Part shown: piece by piece, positions 1 to 6,844 of the stretch
How positions within the stretch are numbered: position 1 is the first letter of the stretch
Layout: every line of letters begins with the position of its first letter
Assembly (NCBI GenBank): GCA_003648845.1
Contig: QMQA01000030.1
Span: 1-9,048, forward strand
Source: Candidatus Aerophobota bacterium
GTDB taxonomy: Bacteria > Aerophobota > Aerophobia > Aerophobales > B3-G15
DNA length: 9,048 nt
Direction of reading: 5' to 3'
Position numbers and translations under genes: made by a program
Notes under the pieces: model-generated
The model's database searches: none
Told to the model about the DNA's origin: nothing
The model's input: only the letters and a program-made list of their open reading frames with translations

Positions 1-44
1 AGTTCTTATTCCGGGCTCTTTTTGGTATCTCATATTTTGTATCT

Positions 45-72
45 ATTATACCATACATAAAAACGTTGTCAA
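45..72 (-). promoter_or_regulatory. Consensus sigma70-type promoter reading out of the window
   Basis: On the minus strand a perfect TTGACA (67-72) is followed by a 16-base spacer and a perfect TATAAT (45-50). Transcription would start near base 38 and leave the window leftward, so the gene it serves is not visible. It lies just past the decayed transporter fragment and would start a new transcription unit. Matching both hexamers makes chance unlikely in DNA of this composition, but there is no downstream gene in view to confirm it. Confidence 0.6.
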
Positions 73-120
73 GCATAGCTGGTAAATGTGCCAGGAGATT
101 GTTACCAGGGGGATTCTTTG

Positions 121-239
121 CAGGGGATAAGCTGCAATGAAGGGGACTACTCGAGAGGCAGCATCGGACTTTAAAGCAAAAAAGTGGGCAAGATGCCCCA
201 AAAAACCATAGCTAAAAAAGCGAACAGATAAATACTCAT
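121..239 (-). pseudogene. Remnant of an EamA/DMT-family transporter (internally deleted)
   Basis: A strong ribosome-binding site (AGGAGGAG, near 248-255) precedes an ATG at 237-239. It opens a 22-codon frame ending in TAA at 171-173, whose translation includes FAFLAMVFWGILPTFLL, typical of the first membrane helix of EamA/DMT transporters with its WG motif. In another frame at 121-177 the DNA encodes ALKSDAASRVVPFIAAYPL, which resembles the later EamA segment (ALk.g.AS.vvP...yPl). The two pieces are fused out of frame with the middle missing, and nothing recognisable follows. I read this as a transporter gene that suffered an internal deletion and lost its 3' end. It begins 44 bases after the MATE stop, so it was probably the third gene of the marR-MATE operon. 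The alternative is a genuine 22-residue membrane peptide using the same start. Family assignment is from remembered motifs, not a search. Confidence 0.55.
178..198 (-). terminator. Candidate intrinsic terminator after the MATE gene
   Basis: Read leftward, the RNA would form GGGCA/TGCCC (194-198 with 186-190) around a 3-base loop, followed after two bases by six T (178-183). It lies about 85 bases beyond the MATE stop. It also falls inside the first-helix codons of the transporter remnant, so the resemblance could be partly accidental. The stem is short (5 bp), so termination efficiency is uncertain. Confidence 0.4.
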
Positions 240-283
240 CTTTCTTTCTCCTCCTATTTGTCTTCAGTGTCTACACCAGCTTT

Positions 284-1732
284 TTATCCTTTATATCTTT
301 TTTGGCCCTTCAATTTTTTGTTGATGAAATACTTTTTTGATCCAGCACTTTCTGCTGTATCCACTCTGAACTTTATCCTGAACTTTCCAATTATCAATCT
401 TCCTATGGAAAAACCTATAAGTGCTCCAAGTGCGTTTCCGATAATAATTCCCCACCAAATACCTGTAAGATTTAAGTTTAAAACAACCCCAAAAAAGTAT
501 GCCAAAGGAACTGAAAGAATTATGGTTCTTATTATAGTTACTGCTAAAGCCGTCTCCCCCTTCCCAATACCCTGAAACATTGCTGAGGATAACATACCCA
601 AAGGAACGGTTGGATAATTAAGGCTCATCCATCGAAGAAATATTACCAGATCATCTGCAATCCTCTTAGCTTCCTTTGAGTAGGTGAAAGCTAAGGTTAT
701 CTGTGGGGCAAATAAAAATGTAAACAGCGAGATAGCCAATTCCATGATAATACCTATTTTTATGGCATACATATAAGCTGTATTAAGTTTTTCTACATCT
801 TTTGCCCCGTAGGCAGCTCCTGTGACCGAGGTAACAGCTACTGCCATCCCCAGCAGAGGTATTGTTCCTAAAGTTACTATTCTCCAGCCTGTAGTGAAAA
901 TCGCAACACCATCTGTTCCCCCTGCAAGGATTACAATCAAGTTCAAAAAAAACATTGATATGGACATTGAAAGCTGTGCCAGTGAAGCAGGAATACCTAC
1001 ACGGAATATTTCCTTTACTATCTTTCTATTTGGATAAAAATCTCTAAGTGTTATCTCTACGTAAGTGTCACGTTTTATGAAAAGCCAGTATAAAAATAGT
1101 GTTGCTGAAATTAACATTGAGGTTAAAGTTGCCCATGCTGCACCAACAACACCCATTCCAAGAACATATATGTATATCGGATCCAGAACTATATTCAAAA
1201 TAGATCCAACAATAATTGCGTACATAGCTCTTTTGGTATCACCTTCACCCCGAAGTATTGCATTTGCTATGTTTGCAAAGAAGATAAATATCGCTCCTGC
1301 AAAGAGAATCCTTGCGTAATCTGTGGACATATCCGCAACTTCACCTTTTGCACCAAGGGATGTAAAAATACTCTTTAGAAAAGGCAAAAAGGGCAAACTT
1401 ACCATCAATCCTACAAGTAGACCCATCAGTAGAGTGTGTATAGCAGTGTTATCTGCTGCTTTTTTGTTTTTTTCTCCTATTCTCCTGGATATAGCAGAGC
1501 TTCCACCGACGCCTATGCCGTTAGATAAAGCCACTATCAGAAAGAAGAAAGGAAAGAAAAGACCTACAGCTGCTAAAGCATCAGCACCCAAGCCAGAAAC
1601 CCATATTGCATCTACCAGGTTATACATTGCCTGCACAAACATTGCTATCATCATTGGGATGGAAAGTTTTACTATTGCTTTCTTTGGATTACCTAAGAGA
1701 TTTTTAACTCCTTCAGTTAGATTTGTATCCAT
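284..1732 (-). CDS. MATE-family multidrug/cation antiporter
   Basis: Inner-membrane efflux pump of the MATE superfamily (MOP clan, NorM/DinF-like), expected to export cationic drugs or metabolites in exchange for Na+ or H+. The 482-residue product has about 12 hydrophobic helices in two six-helix lobes. Visible family signatures include the N-lobe SNGIGVGGSSAISRRIGE (about residues 70-87), LRGEGDTKRAM (160-170) with DPIYIY after it, and the C-lobe counterparts GAAYGAKD (305-312) and FQGIGKGE (386-393). Length is normal for the family. An ATG 11 codons upstream (1763-1765) is possible, but the ATG at 1732 has an AAGGAG 10 bases before it and matches the usual N-terminal length, so I prefer it. 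The start overlaps the end of the marR-like gene by 20 bases, so the two are cotranscribed and probably translationally coupled. Control by that MarR protein is inferred from position. The substrate cannot be told from sequence. Confidence 0.93.
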   Translation of the reverse strand: MDTNLTEGVKNLLGNPKKAIVKLSIPMMIAMFVQAMYNLVDAIWVSGLGADALAAVGLFFPFFFLIVALSNGIGVGGSSAISRRIGEKNKKAADNTAIHTLLMGLLVGLMVSLPFLPFLKSIFTSLGAKGEVADMSTDYARILFAGAIFIFFANIANAILRGEGDTKRAMYAIIVGSILNIVLDPIYIYVLGMGVVGAAWATLTSMLISATLFLYWLFIKRDTYVEITLRDFYPNRKIVKEIFRVGIPASLAQLSMSISMFFLNLIVILAGGTDGVAIFTTGWRIVTLGTIPLLGMAVAVTSVTGAAYGAKDVEKLNTAYMYAIKIGIIMELAISLFTFLFAPQITLAFTYSKEAKRIADDLVIFLRWMSLNYPTVPLGMLSSAMFQGIGKGETALAVTIIRTIILSVPLAYFFGVVLNLNLTGIWWGIIIGNALGALIGFSIGRLIIGKFRIKFRVDTAESAGSKKYFINKKLKGQKRYKG

Positions 1733-2186
1733 CGCAATTATTCTCCTTGTTAGCTGATATAGCATTTTGGGCTATTTTCTCCAGTAATTTCATTATGAAC
1801 TTTCTTTCCTCCTTCGTGAAACCTTTAAGAAGGATTCTCTGCCACTCATGGGCTTCTTTTTTAACTATTGACTTTATTCTTTTTGCCTTTTTTGCTAAAT
1901 ACACCCTGTAAATTCTTTCATCTTTTGGGTCTTTTTCCCTTATAATATAACCTTGCCTCTCAAGCTTTCTTATCTCCCGTGAAGCTGTAGCTTTGTCTAT
2001 GTGCAGCTTCTTGCTTATCTCTTGCTGGCTGAGGCCTTCTCTATGATAAAGGATGATAAGTATGTGTAGTTTTTCACCTCCCAGACCATAGGGTTTAAGT
2101 TTTTCCTCAATGTAAAGCCTGGTCTGCCAGTGTATTATGGAAAAAAACTTTCCTATCGATTGCCCAGGACTTGGTATTTTGTTCAT
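1713..2186 (-). CDS. MarR-family transcriptional regulator
   Basis: A 157-residue winged helix-turn-helix protein, normal length for MarR. An N-terminal helical dimerisation part (about 8-35) precedes the DNA-binding region: GLSQQEISKKLHIDKATASR (51-70) contains the helix-turn-helix with DKATASREIRKLERQGYI as recognition helix. The beta wing follows at about 81-97 (REKDPKDERIYRVYL), equivalent to the usual DxRD/R wing. C-terminal helices complete the dimer interface. It is the first gene of a two-gene unit with the overlapping MATE pump, the classic arrangement of a ligand-responsive repressor and its efflux target. A consensus promoter with a 16-bp palindrome lies 42-92 bases upstream, indicating autoregulation. 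No strong ribosome-binding site precedes the ATG (only a weak AGG and GGA), so expression is probably low. The ligand is unknown. Confidence 0.92.
   Translation of the reverse strand: MNKIPSPGQSIGKFFSIIHWQTRLYIEEKLKPYGLGGEKLHILIILYHREGLSQQEISKKLHIDKATASREIRKLERQGYIIREKDPKDERIYRVYLAKKAKRIKSIVKKEAHEWQRILLKGFTKEERKFIMKLLEKIAQNAISANKENNCDGYKSN
1743..1748 (-). promoter_or_regulatory. Ribosome-binding site deciding the MATE start
   Basis: AAGGAG on the minus strand, 10 bases before the ATG at 1730-1732 and inside the 3' end of the marR-like gene. It favours that ATG over the in-frame ATG at 1763-1765, which has only a distant GGAG 13 bases upstream. Confidence 0.6.
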
Positions 2187-2227
2187 TCCATTAGCCTAAT
2201 ATTATGTAAGAAATGACATCATATAAA

Positions 2228-2243
2228 AGTTGCATATGCAACT
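2228..2243. promoter_or_regulatory. Palindromic operator, probable MarR-family binding site
   Basis: AGTTGCATATGCAACT is a perfect 16-bp palindrome. It begins about 7 bases downstream of the -10 hexamer of the marR promoter, over the predicted transcription start. MarR-family dimers bind short palindromes of this type, often with TTGC/GCAA half-sites, and commonly repress their own operon from such a position. The palindrome and its placement are seen directly; binding by the adjacent regulator is inferred. Confidence 0.75.
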
Positions 2244-2249
2244 ATATTT

Positions 2250-2278
2250 ATTAAACTACATTTTATCGTTCATGTCAA
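2250..2278 (-). promoter_or_regulatory. Sigma70-type promoter of the marR-MATE operon
   Basis: TTGACA (2273-2278, perfect) is followed by exactly 17 bases and TTTAAT (2250-2255, five of six consensus positions). Transcription would begin near 2243, at the edge of the palindrome at 2228-2243, leaving a leader of about 56 bases before the marR ATG. A repressor on the palindrome would block initiation or promoter escape. Confidence 0.75.
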
Positions 2279-2364
2279 ACTATAAGATTAACCCTTAACA
2301 GAGAAAGTAAGGTTATTGGTAAGATATCCCTTACACTAAAATTAAAAGAAACAGAAGAATTAAA

Positions 2365-2381
2365 CCGGCACAAGAAGCCGG
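2365..2381 (-). terminator. Candidate terminator of the efflux operon
   Basis: CCGGC (2365-2369) pairs with GCCGG (2377-2381) around a 7-base loop, starting 11 bases past the permease stop codon. Read leftward it is followed by TTTAATTCTTC, only a weak U tract. It sits where the efflux operon should end, ahead of the separate marR promoter. Weaker inverted repeats (2288-2315 and 2319-2334) lie between this hairpin and the promoter. Confidence 0.45.
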
Positions 2382-2392
2382 GTATAATTTAA

Positions 2393-3649
2393 TCACTCAT
2401 ACATCAATGCCTGTACAGGGTCCATTTTGGAGGCTTTACTGGCAGGGTAAACTCCAAAGAAAAGACCCACTGCACTGGCAAAACCAAAGGCAAGAAGAAC
2501 AGTTCCTGGTGATATGACAATCTCTGATGGAGCAGAAGCAGGTCCCATGGGCATTATCCTTACTCCAATGGAGGTCAGAAGTTTCGACCCAAATACACCG
2601 ACTGCAACTCCAATTGCTCCTCCTATCAAGCAAAGAAAAACTGATTCCCAGAGAAACTGCAGCAGGATATCAATTCTTTTGGCCCCCACCGCCATCCTGA
2701 TGCCAATCTCTCTTGTTCTCTCTGTTACAGATACAAGCATAATATTCATGATTCCAATTCCTCCCACTAAAAGAGATACTGCAGCGATACCTGCCAGCAT
2801 GAGGGTGAAAGTTCCTGTGATATTTTGCAGAGTAGAAAGAATCTCTTCCTGGGAAAGGACTGTGTATTTTGAGTCATCTTGAAACTTCTGGTATAAAATA
2901 GCATCTATTTGCTCCAGAGCATCATCCATGCTCTTTTCATCTTTTGCCTGGATATAGAAGCTATTTACATACTTTGTATTGAGAATTCTCTTCTGAGCAG
3001 TGGTAAGGGGAACAAAAGCTTGATTGTCGAAGTTCAGAAACATCACCTGTCCTTTAGGTTCCATTACCCCTACAACCGTGAATTTGTGTTTTTGCAGGGG
3101 ATTGTTGGCTGGATTCACCATTATATCTTTTCCTACAGGATTTTCATCTCCAAATAAATCTTTAGCAACTTGTTGGCCAAGTACAATCACCGTACCAAAG
3201 GTTTCAAGGTCCTCTTTTGTAATAAAACGCCCAACTTGCACATGGAAATTGAGAACATCCTCATAAGGAGGAGTAACACCATATACGGTAATTTCAGTAT
3301 TTTTATCCTCATGTTTTAGCAAAAGATTTCTCCTCACCACTGGAACAACCTGTGCTACTGCTTGTGCCTTTTTAAGAATGAGCTCCCCATCCTTTCTGGT
3401 AAAAACATTGATTCTCCCCCGCACTCTTCGCCCAGCAGCTCCTCTGATAGTTCCAGGAGATACTGTAATGAGATTTGTTCCCAGAGACCTTATATTTTCA
3501 AGAACTCTCTTTTGAGACCCCTGTGTTATGGCAACAATGGCAACTACTGCTGCTATTCCAATGACAATCCCCAGTATGGATAAAAGTGACCTCATTTTAT
3601 TGGCACTTAAGCCATCTAAGGCACTTCTAAAAGTCTCTCTTATATCCAT
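2393..3649 (-). CDS. MacB/FtsX-type ABC transporter permease
   Basis: A 418-residue permease of the MacB_PCD plus FtsX fold (type VII ABC, mechanotransmission). One membrane helix (about 21-43) follows a short cytosolic amphipathic start (FRSALDGLSANKMRSLLSILGI). A large periplasmic domain (about 45-275) comes next, then three more helices (about 277-305, 327-357, 382-402). The conserved cytosolic loop TERTREIGIRMAVGAKR (309-325) contacts the ATPase, and the C-terminal YPASKASKMDPVQALMYE is the family ending. Unlike E. coli MacB the ATPase is a separate protein, as in the Bacillus YknXYZ arrangement. A GGGGGAG site lies 6 bases before the ATG. Last gene of the operon, 20 bases after the ATPase gene. 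With the adaptor and TolC homologues it should drive expulsion of periplasmic substrates (macrolides, peptides, lipids or siderophores are family precedents). The actual substrate is unknown. Confidence 0.94.
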   Translation of the reverse strand: MDIRETFRSALDGLSANKMRSLLSILGIVIGIAAVVAIVAITQGSQKRVLENIRSLGTNLITVSPGTIRGAAGRRVRGRINVFTRKDGELILKKAQAVAQVVPVVRRNLLLKHEDKNTEITVYGVTPPYEDVLNFHVQVGRFITKEDLETFGTVIVLGQQVAKDLFGDENPVGKDIMVNPANNPLQKHKFTVVGVMEPKGQVMFLNFDNQAFVPLTTAQKRILNTKYVNSFYIQAKDEKSMDDALEQIDAILYQKFQDDSKYTVLSQEEILSTLQNITGTFTLMLAGIAAVSLLVGGIGIMNIMLVSVTERTREIGIRMAVGAKRIDILLQFLWESVFLCLIGGAIGVAVGVFGSKLLTSIGVRIMPMGPASAPSEIVISPGTVLLAFGFASAVGLFFGVYPASKASKMDPVQALMYE

Positions 3650-3669
3650 CTTTTTCTCCCCCGGATAAA

Positions 3670-4353
3670 TTATGCACGAACATATTCTTCTTCCTTTTCA
3701 ATTAATCCATCCTTCAGGTAGATTATTCTTTTAAAGTGCTCTGCCACATATCTTTCATGAGTTACCACCACCACAGTGTGTCCTTCCTCATTTAATCCCT
3801 GGAAAAGTTGCAAAATCTCCTCTCCAGTTTTGCTATCCAGATTTCCGGTAGGCTCATCGGCAAGAATTAGTGAGGGATTATTCACCAGGGCCCGAGCTAT
3901 GGCAATTCTCTGTACCTCGCCACCGGAGAGCTCATTTGGTCTATGATTGAATCTGTGACCAAGTCCCACTTTCTCCAGGGCTTGCCGTGCTCTTTCTGTT
4001 CTTCCCTTTGGTTTTAGTCCCGCATAAATTAAAGGAAGCTCAACATTGCGAAGAGCCGTTGCCCGGGGAAGAAGGTTAAATCGCTGGAAGACAAAACCTA
4101 TCTTTTTATTTCTTATCCTGGCAAGCTCATCTCCATTAAGCCTTCCCACCTCCTGGCCATCCAGAAAAAGTTTACCGGAAGTTGGTTTATCTAAACATCC
4201 AAGAATATGCATGAGAGTTGATTTGCCAGATCCGGAAGGACCCATGATTGCAACACTCTCACCATCTCTTATCTCCAGACTAACCCCCCGCAGAGCTTGT
4301 ATGATTACCTTACCTATCTGATAGTTTTTTTTGATATCGATTGCTTCAATCAT
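3670..4353 (-). CDS. MacB/LolD-type ABC transporter ATP-binding protein
   Basis: A 227-residue nucleotide-binding subunit with every catalytic motif: Walker [10 protein letters not shown] (38-46), Q-loop Gln90 in [10 protein letters not shown], signature LSGGE (142-146, with Glu-Val where GGQQ is usual), Walker B LILADE (162-167), D-loop NLDS (171-174) and switch His199. The segment after Walker A ([10 protein letters not shown]) and the [10 protein letters not shown] stretch are typical of the MacB/LolD/YknY/FtsE group that pairs with FtsX-fold permeases. It would hydrolyse ATP in the cytoplasm to drive the permease encoded next. No clear ribosome-binding site lies in the 15 bases between the adaptor stop and this ATG, so coupling to upstream translation is likely. 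Confidence 0.95.
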   Translation of the reverse strand: MIEAIDIKKNYQIGKVIIQALRGVSLEIRDGESVAIMGPSGSGKSTLMHILGCLDKPTSGKLFLDGQEVGRLNGDELARIRNKKIGFVFQRFNLLPRATALRNVELPLIYAGLKPKGRTERARQALEKVGLGHRFNHRPNELSGGEVQRIAIARALVNNPSLILADEPTGNLDSKTGEEILQLFQGLNEEGHTVVVVTHERYVAEHFKRIIYLKDGLIEKEEEYVRA

Positions 4354-4368
4354 GATTTTCAGGGATGC

Positions 4369-5475
4369 TTAGCGTGCTATTCGGCGAAGTTCCCTCATTC
4401 CCTGTCGTGGTTGTACCCCTTCAGTTTCTCTTTGCTCTCTTCTCATCTCAATAAGTGAGGTAAGTCCAGTAGCAACAACAACATCCCCTTCTTTTAAACC
4501 TCTTTTTATCTCAATGTGGGTTCCATCGGATATTCCCACCTCAACTTCCCGGGGAACCGGTTTTCCATTCCTAAGCACGGTAACAAAATATCTTCCTTCT
4601 CTCTCCCTCACCTCCTCCACCGGCAAAATGATAACGTTTTTAGCCTCTTCCACAATAATATCAGCACTTGCAGTAAAACCGGGTTTTAATCTTGAATCTG
4701 CCTCATCAAGCTCGATTTTAACCTTAACCACCACGAGACCCTCGCTGGTTGTAGCCTCGCGGGCAATGGAGACAACCTTTCCGGTGAAGATCTCATCAGG
4801 GTAGGCATCCACTTTGACATTTGCTCGTTGCCCCAATTTTACTTTAGCAATATCTACTTCGTCAACTTTCACTTCAGCAAATAACCGGCTTGTATCAATC
4901 AGGCGTAGAATCTTATTGGAGGAAGAAGCCCCCACTCCTGCAACAATCTCTCCTTTTTCTACATAGACCTTGGAAACAATACCCGAGAAAGGAGCTTTTA
5001 TTACCATATCCTCCAGTTTCCTTTTTGCAAGCTCAAGTGATAATCTTTTTTCTGCAACTTCTCTTTCCTTTCTCTCAATATCCTTAGGTGAAGCATGACT
5101 TACACGGGCAGATTCAAGTTCCAGGAGGGCATCTTTTAGAGCATTTTCTGCCTGAAGAACGGAGAGTCTTTCCTCATCATCTTCCAGTTTAACAAGAACT
5201 TGTCCTTCTTTGACGAACTCGCCTTCCTCAACCAGAAGTTCCTTGATTATGGCGCCGCTTTTTTTAACCTCTATATCAAGATCAGCCTGAGCCAGAATAA
5301 ATCCGGTGGCAGAGACAAGCTTAGTAATATCTTCCCTTCGCACAGAGATGGTTCGTATGGACAAATCGCTGGATTTATCAGTAGATGATAAGAAAAACTT
5401 ATAGGTAAAAGCTGCCCCAATCACCACTATAATACCCACTATCATAACCAGGATAACTATCTTCTTTCCTTTCAT
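4369..5475 (-). CDS. MacA-like periplasmic adaptor (membrane fusion protein, RND/HlyD family)
   Basis: A 368-residue adaptor anchored by an N-terminal membrane helix (about 5-25; no lipoprotein Cys). Domains in order: first half of the lipoyl domain (about 64-99, with AIIKELLVEEGEFVKEGQVL); a short alpha-helical hairpin (about 100-157); second lipoyl half (IKAPFSGIVSKVYVEKGEIV, 159-178); beta-barrel domain (about 199-275, including LKPGFTASADI); and membrane-proximal domain (about 280-345). The hairpin is only about 55-60 residues, so its reach toward an outer-membrane partner is limited. It should bridge the permease and the TolC-type exit duct. Its start is 2 bases past the stop of the TolC gene, with an AAAGGA site inside that gene's end. 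The Arg-rich C-terminal tail (350-368) is unremarkable for the family. Assignment is secure; the substrate is not. Confidence 0.93.
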   Translation of the reverse strand: MKGKKIVILVMIVGIIVVIGAAFTYKFFLSSTDKSSDLSIRTISVRREDITKLVSATGFILAQADLDIEVKKSGAIIKELLVEEGEFVKEGQVLVKLEDDEERLSVLQAENALKDALLELESARVSHASPKDIERKEREVAEKRLSLELAKRKLEDMVIKAPFSGIVSKVYVEKGEIVAGVGASSSNKILRLIDTSRLFAEVKVDEVDIAKVKLGQRANVKVDAYPDEIFTGKVVSIAREATTSEGLVVVKVKIELDEADSRLKPGFTASADIIVEEAKNVIILPVEEVREREGRYFVTVLRNGKPVPREVEVGISDGTHIEIKRGLKEGDVVVATGLTSLIEMRREQRETEGVQPRQGMRELRRIAR

Positions 5476-5477
5476 TT

Positions 5478-6839
5478 TTAAATCCTTTCCCCTATGCTTT
5501 TTAGAAGTTCAGCTTTGAGGACTTCGTAGTCGGCAAGAGCACTCAGGAAATCTATTTCAGCCTGTTTCAAGGATATCTCTCTTTCTCGTATCTGTTGTGA
5601 AACCACTGCTCCCTGTGAGAACATCTTTCTTGTTATATCCAGTGCCTCCTTTTGTTTTTCCCGGGAAAGTTCAAGAAGCAGAACTCTTTTTTCTAACCTC
5701 TTTAGCTCATAAAAATTGTCCCTTATTTTTCTACAGATATCCTGTTTTATTTTCTCAAGATTCAGTTTTTCTTTTTCAAGTTCCTGTTCAGCAATTTGAA
5801 TCCCGGCTTTACCTTTTCCACCATCCAGAAGAGGTATCTCTACAAACATGCCCACCTTGTATTCCTCTTCGTTTTGCCCCATTGTATTGTAACTGTAACC
5901 TGCTAAAAGATTCAGTGAAGCTGATGCTTCGCTCCTGCTCATTATAAAATCAAATTGACGCATCTTTACTATCAACTTTTGCTGGCTTATCTGCCGGTTA
6001 TTTTCCATAGCTTTTTTAATAGCATCCTCCAGCTTTATTTTTAGAAGATGGTCTTTCAAAGATGGTTTATCCTCCAGAATAATTTCCTCATCCTGGCCTA
6101 TTCCCAGAAGTTCCTTAAACTCTATCATTGATTGTGAGAGGCTGCTTTTTGCCTGATAAAATTCCTCTTCAGCCTTGATAAGTTCTACCTCGGCATCCAT
6201 CACATCTATCTTGTTTGCTATCCCCTTTCTCAGTTTATCTTTTACTATGGCAAGGTTTTGCTTAGCTTGCTCAAGGGAAAGCTTTTTTAACTCGCACTCC
6301 TTTTCCTGCTTCAGGATTTTATAAAACGAGGTTACAACAAGAAGTTTTATATTCTCAATCTCCTCCTCAGATGATAGTTCCTCCTTTTTCAGGCTCAGAA
6401 AAGATTTCCTCAGAGAAAGATAAGAGGAGGTAAGCTCTGGAGCGGGTAGAATCTTTTGAGTTACAGTCAAAGATACAACAGGTTCCATCATCTCACCTTC
6501 CTCCTTCTTTCCAGTTACACTCAAGGCAGCATCCATTCCCCATTGAGTAGACAGGCTTGTATCAAAACCAACCTGCGGACTGTACTCAAGGAGGCTATAT
6601 TTCCCCTTCCATTGAAGAGGAGATGCTGATATGCTTGCCTGAGGTTTAAAGGCGGCCTCCTGCTTTTTAAGCTCAAGTTTTGCTTTTTTAACCTCCATGT
6701 TGGCGATTTGTACATCCAGATTATACTTTAGAGCTCTCTGAATGCTATCCTCAAGGCTCAATACAACCGGTTCTGCGGCAAAACCTGCGCTAATCAGGAA
6801 GAAGCTTAACAAAATACCAGAAACAACCTTTTTCCCCAT
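5478..6839 (-). CDS. TolC-family outer-membrane efflux protein (complete)
   Basis: A 453-residue outer-membrane efflux duct with a signal peptide (about 1-21, cut near GFA/AEP). It has the two-repeat OEP layout. Repeat 1 starts at LSLEDSIQRALKYNLDVQIA (27-46), has a beta segment at about 65-132 and returns through helices around 133-247. Repeat 2 starts near KIKLEDAIKKAMENN (267-281), has a beta segment at about 306-341 ending in the characteristic IPLLDGG, then helices to the end. Trimers of such proteins form a 12-strand barrel and a periplasmic alpha tunnel. An AAAGGAT ribosome-binding site lies 8 bases upstream of the ATG. The gene begins 5 bases after a paralogue that lacks both beta segments and is followed by the adaptor, so it is presumably the exit duct of this pump. 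The first beta segment is fairly long (about 68 residues) and could contain extra strands or loops. Confidence 0.92.
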   Translation of the reverse strand: MGKKVVSGILLSFFLISAGFAAEPVVLSLEDSIQRALKYNLDVQIANMEVKKAKLELKKQEAAFKPQASISASPLQWKGKYSLLEYSPQVGFDTSLSTQWGMDAALSVTGKKEEGEMMEPVVSLTVTQKILPAPELTSSYLSLRKSFLSLKKEELSSEEEIENIKLLVVTSFYKILKQEKECELKKLSLEQAKQNLAIVKDKLRKGIANKIDVMDAEVELIKAEEEFYQAKSSLSQSMIEFKELLGIGQDEEIILEDKPSLKDHLLKIKLEDAIKKAMENNRQISQQKLIVKMRQFDFIMSRSEASASLNLLAGYSYNTMGQNEEEYKVGMFVEIPLLDGGKGKAGIQIAEQELEKEKLNLEKIKQDICRKIRDNFYELKRLEKRVLLLELSREKQKEALDITRKMFSQGAVVSQQIREREISLKQAEIDFLSALADYEVLKAELLKSIGERI

Positions 6840-6844
6840 GAGAT

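Noticed and set aside
79..108. Inverted repeat CTGGTAA/TTACCAG (79-85 and 102-108) as a possible operator or hairpin
   Set aside because: Seven-base arms with a 16-base gap in decayed sequence; no gene start nearby and no U tract.
284..1765. MATE start at ATG 1765
   Set aside because: The ATG at 1732 has a better-placed AAGGAG and a typical MATE N-terminus; the extra 11 residues would only deepen the overlap with the marR-like gene.
2184..2194. Two-codon frame ATG GAA TGA overlapping the marR ATG
   Set aside because: Too small to judge and without a ribosome-binding site; probably coincidence, although it could tune initiation.
2288..2334. Two weak inverted repeats between the efflux terminator candidate and the marR promoter
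   Set aside because: Stems of 5 to 8 bp with mismatch or bulge and low GC; neither has a U tract or an operator-like position.
258..4804. Plus-strand open frames across the MATE, permease, ATPase and adaptor genes
   Set aside because: They lie opposite well-supported minus-strand genes, show no domain-like sequence and no convincing ribosome-binding sites; they are reverse-strand by-products of coding sequence.
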